From: a virus
IMG/VR virus record: IMGVR_UViG_3300030389_002524
Span: 1 to 31,035 of that record
DNA: 31,035 nucleotides
Strand: one strand, 5' to 3'
The position numbers and the translations under genes were made by a program. The notes under the pieces are model-generated. The model searched no databases and was not told the origin of the DNA. It saw only the letters and a list, made by a program, of their open reading frames with translations. Each line of letters starts with the position of its first letter. The first letter of the stretch is position 1. Positions 1 to 7,450 of the stretch are shown piece after piece.

Positions 1-315
1 TTGACTTTGTGTAGTAGCTATCGCACCATTTGCTAGTGTTACAACACCACTTGTAGCTGATATAGTGTTTCCATCTATATTTATATTATCAACTTGTAGA
101 TCACCTGTTACAAGTACATTACCTGTTACATCTAACTCTTTACCTGATGATGCTGCACCACCAATACCTACTCCTGCTGTAGATAAAAACAAAATACTAT
201 TGTTACCCTCGCCATCAGTTATTTGCTGACCTGTAGAGGATAATACTGTATTAGCACTTGTTTTTAAAAGCCCTACATATGTTACCGATATTTGAGTATT
301 AGTTAATGCTGCCAT
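1..315 (-). CDS. Tail fibre protein, N-terminal part (cut by window edge)
   Basis: The gene starts at ATG 315 and stays open through base 1, giving exactly 105 codons with no stop. The N-terminus (MAALTNTQISVTYVGLLKTS) and the following LDVTGNVLVTGDLQVDNI stretch are the typical opening of marine phage fibre or adhesin proteins, which continue as long beta-rich repeats and often end in an S74 chaperone domain. Such proteins form trimeric fibres that contact the host surface. It lies downstream of the head-tail connector and overlaps a tiny basic ORF by 17 bases. The right-hand end of the window carries a same-strand, 5'-truncated fibre with the matching rest of such a protein, so both may be one gene cut by linearisation. 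The role is inferred from composition and family resemblance. Confidence 0.75.
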   Translation of the reverse strand, partial: MAALTNTQISVTYVGLLKTSANTVLSSTGQQITDGEGNNSILFLSTAGVGIGGAASSGKELDVTGNVLVTGDLQVDNINIDGNTISATSGVVTLANGAIATTQSQ

Positions 316-388
316 TTACAATTTTTTTTAAGTACACAATTAATTTTTGTACGTTTTTATTTTTTGGTTTACTTTTTCTTTTTTTCAT
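299..388 (-). CDS. Small basic peptide, 29 aa
   Basis: ATG 388 overlaps the TGA of the connector gene in an ATGA arrangement, and the ORF ends inside the first codons of the fibre gene. The peptide begins MKKRKSKPKNKNVQKL and is almost all Lys, Asn and hydrophobic residues, with no recognisable domain. The tight coupling on both sides follows the packing style of this genome and fills what would otherwise be a 70-base gap. It could equally be a chance ORF in an A-rich leader. Function unknown. Confidence 0.35.
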   Translation of the reverse strand: MKKRKSKPKNKNVQKLIVYLKKIVNGSIN

Positions 389-894
389 AATACCCAACCA
401 TTAAATAAAGAATCTTTATCTGGATCAATATCATCATTTGTATTGCTTGTATATTCTGGAAATAGTGATTGATTAAAACTCATATAGTCAATAAATCTTC
501 TTGTGTAATATTCTGCAATATTTCTTTCTTTAGCTATCAAAAAATCAACTTCGCTTTTTGACACAGTTTCTGCATTTTCGCTTGTGTGTTTAAATACACC
601 GCCATTTTTTATTTGGTATGCTGCAAATGGCAAATAATCTACCATTGCAAAGTGTATTAGCATTGGTTGTATATATGTTGTAACAAGTGTTAAATAATTA
701 CCTGATAAACTTGCACCACCAACTCCTGCAATATCATTACTAATTTTATTATATAAATCAGTACCTAAATAATTCCTTATATGAATCTCTTGTGCAATTT
801 TGATAAACTGAATAAATTTATCTGTATCTACATTGCCATCAAGTATAGAATTTTGTACTAATTGCTTTCTTGTAATAAATAATGCTGTCGCCAT
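385..894 (-). CDS. Head-tail connector / adaptor protein
   Basis: The 169-residue protein begins MATALFITRKQLVQNSILDG and is mostly helical, with many Ile/Tyr-rich segments and an acidic C-terminus (NTNDDIDPDKDSLFNGW). It lies 3 bases downstream of the portal gene, where head completion (adaptor) proteins that ring the portal usually sit. The N-terminal pattern 'L.T...L.....D.NVD...' followed by helices resembles connector proteins of flavobacterial siphoviruses. The assignment rests on position, size and overall look rather than a diagnostic motif. It would act in the virion neck, sealing the filled head before tail attachment. Confidence 0.55.
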   Translation of the reverse strand: MATALFITRKQLVQNSILDGNVDTDKFIQFIKIAQEIHIRNYLGTDLYNKISNDIAGVGGASLSGNYLTLVTTYIQPMLIHFAMVDYLPFAAYQIKNGGVFKHTSENAETVSKSEVDFLIAKERNIAEYYTRRFIDYMSFNQSLFPEYTSNTNDDIDPDKDSLFNGWVL

Positions 895-897
895 CTT

Positions 898-2628
898 TTA
901 ATTTTTTCTCCAATAATTATTTCTTGCAGAAGCTATTTGTGCCACCTCTGGTGCATTAACTTCAAATCTTGCATCTTTTTTCTTATTTTTTGGTAATGCA
1001 CTTATTATTTTTCTTGCTCTTGCTACAGATATTTTTTTGTTATCTTTTTTAAGGTAAATTCTTCGCATCCAATAATGACTGCAATTCACGCCACCTTTAT
1101 ATAACCAAATGTTATAACCCTCGCCTTTTGCATCTGCAGGGCTAAAACCAACATTTGCTTTACTTGTTTTATCAAGATCTTCTTTACGATATACTTTATT
1201 AGCTGCCATCATCTTACGACAAAATTCTCTACTTTCTCCCTCTGTAGATCTACCAGCTGTGTACACATATCTAATTTTAAATACGCTTGTATCTTGACTG
1301 CTTTTTTTTCTTGCATCTCCTGTTATGACACTTGCAAATTCGAAATAATTATTAATTTCACTTTCATCTTCAAATGCAGGTTGCTCATCAATAAGTTGCC
1401 ATTCTTCACCCATCTCTTCGCCTTTTTCTATAATTTGATCAGCTATAATAGACCCATCTTTACTATTTAAAGAAAAATGTTTTTTTAAATCTTCTTTTAT
1501 ACCTGTTTCTTCTTCTTTTGTTTCTTCATCATTTACATTTTCTAAGTCAGTAAATTCTAATGGTTGAAGTGTTTTAAAATATAAATTAAGACTGATATTA
1601 TTATAACTTAATATCTTATCAAAGTGGTCAATTAAAAGTGTTTGAAATGGTCTTATTACAGTATTATCCATTAATATAGATGCTGTTTTTAATTCATCTG
1701 CATTGTTACCTAATCCTGTTTGATCTTTAATACCTAATAACATAGGACTTACAACTCTGTGTGAAACCATTATTTTTTTGGTACTTTCATCACTTAAAAA
1801 CTGATATTGATTATGTGCATCACTTAATTGTACAGGGTCAATATTTGCTTGACTTTCTGCATTATCATTAAATGCTAGTATAAATTTTCCTGCATTACTT
1901 GACCCACTAAATTTTTGGTATATTCTTTGCTCGATAAGTTCTCTTTCTTCTTCGTTTGGTACACCATTATTAAAATTAATTAACATACTTGGTGCTAAAC
2001 CATTCATTATGTTGTTTAAATGATAGTTACTAACTTCTTCTTCAAGTTCTGCATATTGTAACCCACCTTGGTAATCAACAGGGCTGTAATAAAAAAATCC
2101 TGCTCTGTATGGTTTAATATACATAATTTCTAAATTTTCTTTGCTCATACCAAAAGCTGGTATTTTCTTTAATTTAGTATTAGGTTTTACTTTTGTCCAA
2201 TCATTCGCATAATAATACGCTTTTATTTCTCCATCCTCGCTTTTTTCTGCTCTTAATGTTTCAACGGGCATATGTTCTAATCTTGCAATCTTACTTCTGT
2301 CTTGTGAATAAATAACTTGCACTGCACACTGCCCCATTAATTTAAAATCATAACATAATTTTCTAACACAATCATTATGAAATAAAACACGCATTTGTGC
2401 ATATTCATTTGGCTTACTTGATGAATCTGTAGCATCTAATCCTTTGCCATAAATCATTTCACTAATACCATTTATTATAGCATTATTTGTAGGGCTGCCA
2501 TTATATCGATCTATTAAGTACTGAAAGTACATATTATCTTCGCCATATTGTATGTAATCTTTATTTTTTACTTCTGTAATTACAGGACTTGTATATGTAC
2601 TTAAATTAACTATTCTTAAATCGCTCAT
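898..2628 (-). CDS. Portal protein with extra C-terminal domain
   Basis: The 576-residue protein has the look of Bacteroidota phage portals: an early IQYGEDN / YFQYLIDRYNGSPTNNAIIN region, a Tyr-rich wing, and a helical stem and crown region around residues 215-350 (LAPSMLINFNNG, LGIKDQTGLGNNADELK). Portals form the dodecameric ring through which DNA enters and leaves the head. Ordinary portals are about 400-450 residues. Here residues 450-576 add a module rich in Arg/Lys, with FCRKMMAANKVYRKEDL, YNIWLYKGGVNCSHYWMRR and a basic tail, which I associate with head-morphogenesis or protease proteins in related phages. The start overlaps the stop of the 130-aa gene by 4 bases (ATGA). The connector gene follows at 3 bases. 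The portal lies far downstream of the terminase, after capsid and tail-tube genes, an unusual order. Confidence 0.82.
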   Translation of the reverse strand: MSDLRIVNLSTYTSPVITEVKNKDYIQYGEDNMYFQYLIDRYNGSPTNNAIINGISEMIYGKGLDATDSSSKPNEYAQMRVLFHNDCVRKLCYDFKLMGQCAVQVIYSQDRSKIARLEHMPVETLRAEKSEDGEIKAYYYANDWTKVKPNTKLKKIPAFGMSKENLEIMYIKPYRAGFFYYSPVDYQGGLQYAELEEEVSNYHLNNIMNGLAPSMLINFNNGVPNEEERELIEQRIYQKFSGSSNAGKFILAFNDNAESQANIDPVQLSDAHNQYQFLSDESTKKIMVSHRVVSPMLLGIKDQTGLGNNADELKTASILMDNTVIRPFQTLLIDHFDKILSYNNISLNLYFKTLQPLEFTDLENVNDEETKEEETGIKEDLKKHFSLNSKDGSIIADQIIEKGEEMGEEWQLIDEQPAFEDESEINNYFEFASVITGDARKKSSQDTSVFKIRYVYTAGRSTEGESREFCRKMMAANKVYRKEDLDKTSKANVGFSPADAKGEGYNIWLYKGGVNCSHYWMRRIYLKKDNKKISVARARKIISALPKNKKKDARFEVNAPEVAQIASARNNYWRKN

Positions 2629-3017
2629 ATTATTATGTAATCGTTATCATTCATTGCTGCTTGACTATCAGTTGTATATTCACCACTATTAATATCGTAA
2701 TAATTATTATTTGCTTGATTAATAGTTTGATTTGTAACAAAGATCTTATCTTTATACATAATGCCGCTACTATCATTAACCGATAGGGTATAAAATCTAC
2801 CTTCTTTCAATATAGTATTATTATCTGAATCTACATAACCAGCACCTTGATTAGTTATACTTATATAGTTATTAAAAGCTGTACTTGTATTAATATTTGT
2901 GTATGTAAAACTTTCATTTGTGCTTTCATCTCTGACTACAATATTACTAACTGACCCAAATCTTCTTGGTATTAATTTAATTGATTGACCAGTTGCACTT
3001 GTCGTCATAATCTTCAT
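2625..3017 (-). CDS. Conserved phage structural protein of unknown role, 130 aa
   Basis: The protein is short and beta-rich, with the segments IKLIPRRFGSVSNIVVRDES and GRFYTLSVNDSSGIMYKDKI, and it ends NDNDYIII. I recognise this pattern from marine phage genomes, where it sits beside head or neck genes, but I know no assigned function. It is the first gene after a terminator and a TTGTTATAT element, and it is coupled to the portal gene through a 4-base overlap, so it probably opens the portal transcription unit. A second in-frame ATG at 3008 is possible. A small neck or decoration protein would fit, but that is only inference. Confidence 0.55.
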   Translation of the reverse strand: MKIMTTSATGQSIKLIPRRFGSVSNIVVRDESTNESFTYTNINTSTAFNNYISITNQGAGYVDSDNNTILKEGRFYTLSVNDSSGIMYKDKIFVTNQTINQANNNYYDINSGEYTTDSQAAMNDNDYIII

Positions 3018-3018
3018 A

Positions 3019-3031
3019 CCTATATAACAAA
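3019..3031 (-). promoter_or_regulatory. TTGTTATAT promoter-like element before portal unit
   Basis: The minus strand reads TTTGTTATATAGG directly before ATG 3017 and about 19 bases after the T-run of the terminator at 3050-3077. The TTGTTATAT core recurs before other genes that follow terminators in this window. The box TATATAGG is an imperfect match to the flavobacterial -7 consensus TAnnTTTG. It would restart transcription for the portal and connector genes. Confidence 0.45.
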
Positions 3032-3049
3032 GTAAATTAAAATATTTGT

Positions 3050-3077
3050 AAAAAAAAAGAGGGCATATAGCCCCCTT
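3050..3077 (-). terminator. Rho-independent terminator after tail tube gene
   Basis: On the minus strand AGGGGGC pairs with GCCCTCT around a TATAT loop (7 pairs, one G-U) and is followed by a run of nine T residues. It sits 23 bases past the stop of the tail tube gene and just before the promoter-like element of the portal unit. Confidence 0.8.
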
Positions 3078-3100
3078 TACATTTATAAACCATAACTCAT

Positions 3101-3625
3101 TTATGCATTCGGATCAATCGGTGAAGAAGCATCATCTGATGGTGCTGCTGCACAGAAGAAAGGTGGGTTAGTTTCTTGTGCAGTCAATACTAATGTAAAT
3201 CCTGACAAGTCACCCATCGCTGCGCCTGTTACCATACTTCCCCCACTTACTTCGCAACCGTGTAATTTACCTAATAAAAAAGCATTACCGTTATAATCTT
3301 CTACTACAACTTGTGGTCTACCGTGAGCAAGTAATTTAATTTGCTCTTGTGTAGCTTTATCTAAAAATTGTAGTGTTAAATTAAGTGTACTTTCGTAAAA
3401 AGTTGTCCCATTTTCTCTTGATGAGTTTATGGCTGTTTCTAAAGATGAATTGCCTTTTAAATCATATCTAAAAAAATCAACAGAGCCATCAAGCGTTACA
3501 GAACCATCCCCTGCAATAGCTAAATCTCTTGTTGTATTGCTGTAGTTAGAAAAGAAAACATATCGTAATCCACCCACACCTGATTTACAAGCTAAACTTC
3601 TTCCGTTTGTTATATTACAAGCCAT
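3101..3625 (-). CDS. Major tail tube protein (probable)
   Basis: The 174-residue protein is beta-rich, Gly/Ser-rich and probably a single domain. It has an internal segment with LNLTLQFLDKATQEQIKLLA and a C-terminal part (GDLSGFTLVLTAQETNPPFF) that resembles the closing strands of siphovirus tail tube subunits. Many copies would stack as hexamers around the tape measure. It is isolated by terminator hairpins on both sides (3640-3673 and 3050-3077), as expected for a highly expressed gene needing its own transcript level. It lies after the major capsid gene rather than beside the tail chaperone and tape measure. A decoration protein is the main alternative. Confidence 0.6.
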   Translation of the reverse strand: MACNITNGRSLACKSGVGGLRYVFFSNYSNTTRDLAIAGDGSVTLDGSVDFFRYDLKGNSSLETAINSSRENGTTFYESTLNLTLQFLDKATQEQIKLLAHGRPQVVVEDYNGNAFLLGKLHGCEVSGGSMVTGAAMGDLSGFTLVLTAQETNPPFFCAAAPSDDASSPIDPNA

Positions 3626-3639
3626 ATTTTTAAATTTTT

Positions 3640-3673
3640 AAAAAAAGGCAGATGGATTAACACCCACCTTTTT
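3640..3673 (-). terminator. Rho-independent terminator after major capsid gene
   Basis: Minus-strand hairpin AAAAAGGTGGGTG / CATCTGCCTTTTT, about 13 pairs including three G-U wobbles, with a 6-base loop and a T-run. It lies between the major capsid stop at 3686 and the tail tube start at 3625. It is weaker than the others because several pairs are A-T or wobble, so read-through is likely. Confidence 0.65.
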
Positions 3674-3685
3674 AATTAAACACTA

Positions 3686-4582
3686 TTACGAATATAGTAC
3701 AATGTCAGAGCCAATACCGTGTTGTACTCCTGCACTACCTCTTAATACTACCCTTACATTTTGACTTCCGTCAATGTCAGCCATATCAATTAACTTAACC
3801 TCTTGCCAATCATTTAATAGACCAGTACCAAAAAATAAGTTTGATGACTCTGCTGCTACCATTTTATCATTTCCTAGACCCGGTGCAGTAAATAATGGAA
3901 TACCTTGGAAGTTCATTTCTGTTTTTCCAACGTTGTATAGTTCTCTATAACCTAATGCTGCTTGTGCTTGAATATAAAATTTAGCTGCACTAGTTGGAAT
4001 GTAGATCTTAACATCTTCTTTTCCATATACTCCTCCTGGTATTGCATCGACAACTTTACCTAACTCTGCAACAATATTTGATGCTGATAAAGTAGTTCCT
4101 GATACATCAACAACATCTGAATCTGCTGCTAATAAAGCTTGAAAGCCATTAAACTCGCCTGCATTTGCTGTTGCACCTTGCCATATATTTTGCTCTACCT
4201 TTTCTGCTACTTTAGCTGCAACTTGTGCAATCATAAAGTCTGAAAATCTTTTTGGTAAATTGTCATACTGACTGAATCCCATACTTTGAGCGTCCCAATC
4301 TTGTCTAAAATCTTTTTTACAAAGTTGTAGATTTACTTGGAACTCCTCTGGTTGGAGTATTCTTTCAGTTAAAGTTACATTTGAAGTTGGGTCAAAGTCA
4401 CACGAAGCATCTTTTAAAATGCTGTTCATAGATAACTTTTTGATCACTTCTTTAAACTTAATATTGGGTTTTATTGTAACCCCTCCTTGTGATAATGTTA
4501 CACCACTTAATAAAGCTGCTGCTATATACTCACCAGCAAATTCGCCTGCATAAGTAGTTGTTATCGAAGTTGTAGTCGCCAT
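3686..4582 (-). CDS. Major capsid protein (HK97 fold)
   Basis: The 298-residue protein has the organisation of Bacteroidota phage major capsid proteins. A short N-terminal arm (TTTYAGEFAGEYIAAALLSG) leads to a P-domain region with FQVNLQLCKKDFRQDWDA and helices around AQVAAKVAEKVEQNIWQG. An A-domain with VKIYIPTSAAKFYIQAQAAL and a beta-rich end (VRVVLRGSAGVQHGIGSDIV) follow. It forms the icosahedral shell. The cassette protease, scaffold, decoration-like protein, capsid is in standard order upstream. It is followed by a hairpin terminator. The role is called from overall pattern and context, with good certainty. Confidence 0.85.
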   Translation of the reverse strand: MATTTSITTTYAGEFAGEYIAAALLSGVTLSQGGVTIKPNIKFKEVIKKLSMNSILKDASCDFDPTSNVTLTERILQPEEFQVNLQLCKKDFRQDWDAQSMGFSQYDNLPKRFSDFMIAQVAAKVAEKVEQNIWQGATANAGEFNGFQALLAADSDVVDVSGTTLSASNIVAELGKVVDAIPGGVYGKEDVKIYIPTSAAKFYIQAQAALGYRELYNVGKTEMNFQGIPLFTAPGLGNDKMVAAESSNLFFGTGLLNDWQEVKLIDMADIDGSQNVRVVLRGSAGVQHGIGSDIVLYS

Positions 4583-4611
4583 ATCTTTTTATCTTTTTTA
4601 TTTAGTTAATA

Positions 4612-5028
4612 TTATAATTCGCCAACTGTAATTGAAGAAGCAGCGTTACCATTACCCTGTAGGTAATAGTTTGTGCCATCAGAATGTATTTCAACATAAT
4701 CTCCAATACTTTCTGCATCATCTTCAAATGTCACTCTGTCTACTGCATCAGCTTCAACAATTGCTCCATTTACAATTACTCCACCATTCATAACATCTCT
4801 GTTATCTGCAGGTGTTTGTATTACAAAGTCTGTTGAAAATGCTGCTGCAACAACAAATTTTGCTTTCCATCCTGCTGTTGGTGCAGGTAATGTTACTGTA
4901 TATCCAGTTCCAGATATTCTGAAAACTTTTCCAGAATCTGATAAATTTAATGAACCTGTTGCTGTTACTGTTTCGTAATCATCAAACATTCTCATTACAT
5001 CGTCGCTTACGTGCGTTAATACTGCCAT
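4612..5028 (-). CDS. Capsid decoration / head fibre-like protein
   Basis: The 138-residue, beta-rich protein begins MAVLTHVSDDVMRMFDDYET, followed by GKVFRISGTGYTVTLPAP and repeated short strands with Gly/Asn turns. Acidic residues are frequent, and no Cys, signal peptide or membrane segment is visible. It sits between scaffold and major capsid genes, the usual place of small head decoration proteins that stabilise the expanded shell. The strand and turn pattern also resembles small head-fibre proteins. Function is assigned from position and composition. Confidence 0.55.
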   Translation of the reverse strand: MAVLTHVSDDVMRMFDDYETVTATGSLNLSDSGKVFRISGTGYTVTLPAPTAGWKAKFVVAAAFSTDFVIQTPADNRDVMNGGVIVNGAIVEADAVDRVTFEDDAESIGDYVEIHSDGTNYYLQGNGNAASSITVGEL

Positions 5029-5042
5029 AATTATTTTAATTT

Positions 5043-5618
5043 TTATTTATTACTTATAGTTTCCATTACTCTGTCTAGAGTAGATTTTGTTCTTTCACCT
5101 GCGAACTTGAACTTAAACTCAGCTTTTTCTTCTTCTGGGCTGTGTTTGATCGGCTCTGTTGCTGGTGTTTTACTCATTTCTACTGCAATTTCAGTAGCTA
5201 TCTGAGATGACATTTCTTCTTTTTCTTTGTCTTTATAATGTTTCATTTCTTCGATAGATTTTTTAAGGTCGTCCATTTCTTTACGAAATTCTTCCCTTGT
5301 AACATATCTCATTTCTTCTTTATCATCTTCCTTTTCATCTTCCTTTTTTTCTTCTTCTTTTTCATCTTCCATATAAGACTCATTCAATTCAGAAATTATG
5401 CCCTCCTCAGTTACTTCTAATCCTCTACCATCTTCAAGCTGATACTCTCCAATTGGTAATGGGATTTTTTGATCTTCTGACAAAATAAAAACTTCTTTGC
5501 CAGTTTCAAATGACTCTGCTTCTAAAACAGTACCATTTTCTAAATTTAATTTTTCTAGTTGTATATCTTCCATACCTAGTAAATTTTTAATTTGAGACAA
5601 TAATTCTTGTGATTTCAT
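5043..5618 (-). CDS. Capsid scaffolding protein (probable)
   Basis: The 191-residue protein is highly charged. Residues about 80-150 hold a Glu/Lys/Asp-rich segment leading into a predicted coiled coil (VTREEFRKEMDDLKKSIEEM). The C-terminus is basic-aromatic (FKFKFAGERTKSTLDRVM), which in scaffolds contacts the capsid protein. It is encoded between the maturation protease and the capsid genes, where scaffolds occur. Such proteins fill the procapsid core and are cleaved and released. An unrelated-looking long frame on the opposite strand here is only a shadow of the Glu/Lys-rich codons. Confidence 0.7.
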   Translation of the reverse strand: MKSQELLSQIKNLLGMEDIQLEKLNLENGTVLEAESFETGKEVFILSEDQKIPLPIGEYQLEDGRGLEVTEEGIISELNESYMEDEKEEEKKEDEKEDDKEEMRYVTREEFRKEMDDLKKSIEEMKHYKDKEKEEMSSQIATEIAVEMSKTPATEPIKHSPEEEKAEFKFKFAGERTKSTLDRVMETISNK

Positions 5619-5662
5619 ACTTAATTAACAATAAGTATAAATTAATTTGCATTTAAGAAATT

Positions 5663-5836
5663 TTAACCTGTTGTACTACCTATACCTTGAGCCCTGAGTG
5701 AGCCATCGCAACATTCTATACGATAGGTTTCTTCGTCCCAACATAAACAAGCTCTTCGCCCACCTCTTGGACTAGCGTGTTTTCCATAAGAAAGATCTAT
5801 ATATTTGTTTCTGTAGTTTTTTTTTGCTTTATACAT
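5663..5836 (-). CDS. Small Cys-rich protein, 57 aa
   Basis: This gene fills the gap between the protease stop (5839) and the scaffold start. The protein opens MYKAKKNYRNKYIDLSYGKH and continues with SPRGGRRACLCWDEETYRIE, then CCDGSLRAQGIGSTTG. Four cysteines in a CxC...CC arrangement suggest a small metal- or disulphide-stabilised fold. I recognise the ACLC...ECCDG...AQGIG pattern from small ORFs in related phages but know no function. The start 2 bases after the upstream stop and normal codon use support it as real. It may be a minor virion or assembly component, by position only. Confidence 0.6.
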   Translation of the reverse strand: MYKAKKNYRNKYIDLSYGKHASPRGGRRACLCWDEETYRIECCDGSLRAQGIGSTTG

Positions 5837-5838
5837 TA

Positions 5839-7419
5839 CTAAGTACTTTTAGGGTGTTTTTTTGGTAGTAGGTCATTGTCTTGCTTGTAACCTTTATTTT
5901 GTGGTCTGCCATTTTTAACAAGATACATATATGCGTTAACTCTTGCGTGTGCCCATTGTGAAGCACTTCTGACTCTTGGACTGCTACTTGTATTGAATGC
6001 ACCTAACCCTCTTTGAAAAACTGCTGATAGTTGACCAATTGTAACACCATAACCTAGTTTGTCTTTATATCTTTTGTTAAAGTTATCTACTTTTTTTTGT
6101 AATGCTGCACGATCTTTTGCTGTAACTTTAGCACCTGTTCTACCTTTAGCAGAACCTCTAGCTGTACCTTGCCCTTTTGGGTTTGTATTTTTTTTACTGC
6201 CTGGTGCCTTTGGGCTTTTTACTATACCACCTCTTGGTCCAACTTTCGCATATCGATCAATTTTAACGCATTTATGTTTTTGATAATCTTTTCTATATCC
6301 TTTTGGACACTTATATTTTTTAAATTCTTCTTCCGATAAAGCGTGTTTTTCGCAAGGCATATACCAAGTTTTACCTTCAAACTCGTGTTCGTGTGTACCT
6401 TTACAACCAATATCTTCAGCAATTTTTTCAGCCATATCTTTTGTTGAATAAGCTAATCTATCCATTATAATAGCAAAGTCATCATTTACAACTTGACTTT
6501 CTAATTCTATTTCTCCTAACTTTTTTAATTTGCTTTTTGCCCAATTTTTAGCAGATAAACCACCCCACAGTAAAAAAGATATTGTACCACAAGCAGTGCT
6601 GTCATCAGGTTTATAGTATGCTTCTGCCCTACTTAAATAACTATACAATCTTTTAATAGTTGTTACAGATAATTTTTCTTTTGCTACAAGTTGTCTTGCA
6701 CGGTTTTTTCCAACCAATGTTGCACATTTATTATCTACTTTTTTGTTAAGTTCGATACCTCTTTTTGCATTATTAACAACTGATTGTGGGTAGTCGTTAT
6801 AACTTTCAAGTGTTATTTTTTCACTAAATAATTTTCTAACTGCTTCTAGTATTTCTTCACTTTCTTGTTCTGCAAGATCTTTTATTGTTGGGTCTTTGGG
6901 TCTTTCCATTTTATCAGCAAAATAACCTTCTACTGAAAAACCTTTTACTTTACCTGTCTTTACATATTCATTCCAAACTTCATCATTATTTACTTTAATT
7001 GCACCCATCCAAGTACCAACAGGAACATCCATTCCATACTTTCTTGATTTATCGTGTACCTCATCTTCTACAAGCCAACTTTCTACTAATGTTAGTCCTT
7101 TAATGCTATGTTGGTGTTCAAGTGTAGATTTACTTTGATTACCTTTCATTAAAAAGCCTTCTGATGCTTTGCGAACTGTATCTTTTGAAAAATATATATA
7201 ATATTCTTCATCTTTGCTTTTTCTGTAAATTGGTTTATTTGGTATTAGTAATGGACCTAATAATATTCTTTTTTCTTTATCCATTTCTGCAAGTGTGATC
7301 TCTTGCTGATTTTTTAAAGCGATAAAATCTTCTTCGATTGCTGGGTTTTCTACAACAGAGATTGCTTCAATACCTGCTAATTCATCAAGTTCGTCAATTA
7401 CTAATTCTACTATTCTCAT
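5839..7419 (-). CDS. XkdF-type prohead protease fused to two further domains
   Basis: The 526-residue protein has three parts. Residues 1-170 resemble XkdF/prohead protease families: H102 or H104 in LEHQHS, then ESWLVEDEVHD, VPVGTWMGA and S162 in GFSVEGYF, in the order of the His and Ser of HK97-type (S78) proteases. Residues 205-305 form a helical module (SYNDYPQSVVNNAKRG, KCATLVGKNRARQ, TACGTISFLLWGG). A Cys/His-rich linker (C339, H343, H345, C356, H359, C371, C384) could bind metal. Residues 430-526 (GVTIGQLSAVFQRGLGAF, SASQWAHARVNAYMYLVKNG) match a domain I know from phage head proteins, perhaps DUF5824. It would cleave the scaffold during capsid maturation. It precedes scaffold and capsid genes. 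The catalytic assignment is by motif order only. Confidence 0.72.
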   Translation of the reverse strand: MRIVELVIDELDELAGIEAISVVENPAIEEDFIALKNQQEITLAEMDKEKRILLGPLLIPNKPIYRKSKDEEYYIYFSKDTVRKASEGFLMKGNQSKSTLEHQHSIKGLTLVESWLVEDEVHDKSRKYGMDVPVGTWMGAIKVNNDEVWNEYVKTGKVKGFSVEGYFADKMERPKDPTIKDLAEQESEEILEAVRKLFSEKITLESYNDYPQSVVNNAKRGIELNKKVDNKCATLVGKNRARQLVAKEKLSVTTIKRLYSYLSRAEAYYKPDDSTACGTISFLLWGGLSAKNWAKSKLKKLGEIELESQVVNDDFAIIMDRLAYSTKDMAEKIAEDIGCKGTHEHEFEGKTWYMPCEKHALSEEEFKKYKCPKGYRKDYQKHKCVKIDRYAKVGPRGGIVKSPKAPGSKKNTNPKGQGTARGSAKGRTGAKVTAKDRAALQKKVDNFNKRYKDKLGYGVTIGQLSAVFQRGLGAFNTSSSPRVRSASQWAHARVNAYMYLVKNGRPQNKGYKQDNDLLPKKHPKST

Positions 7420-7450
7420 AATTATATAACATTTTTTTAAAAATTATTTG

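Noticed and set aside
5238-5420. Phe-rich membrane-like plus-strand frame
   Set aside because: It is the reverse of the Glu/Lys-rich scaffold segment, which yields Phe and Ser codons on the other strand.
6222-6422. 66-residue minus-strand frame inside the protease gene
   Set aside because: It is a frame shadow of the Lys-rich linker, wholly inside a convincing gene and with no own start context.
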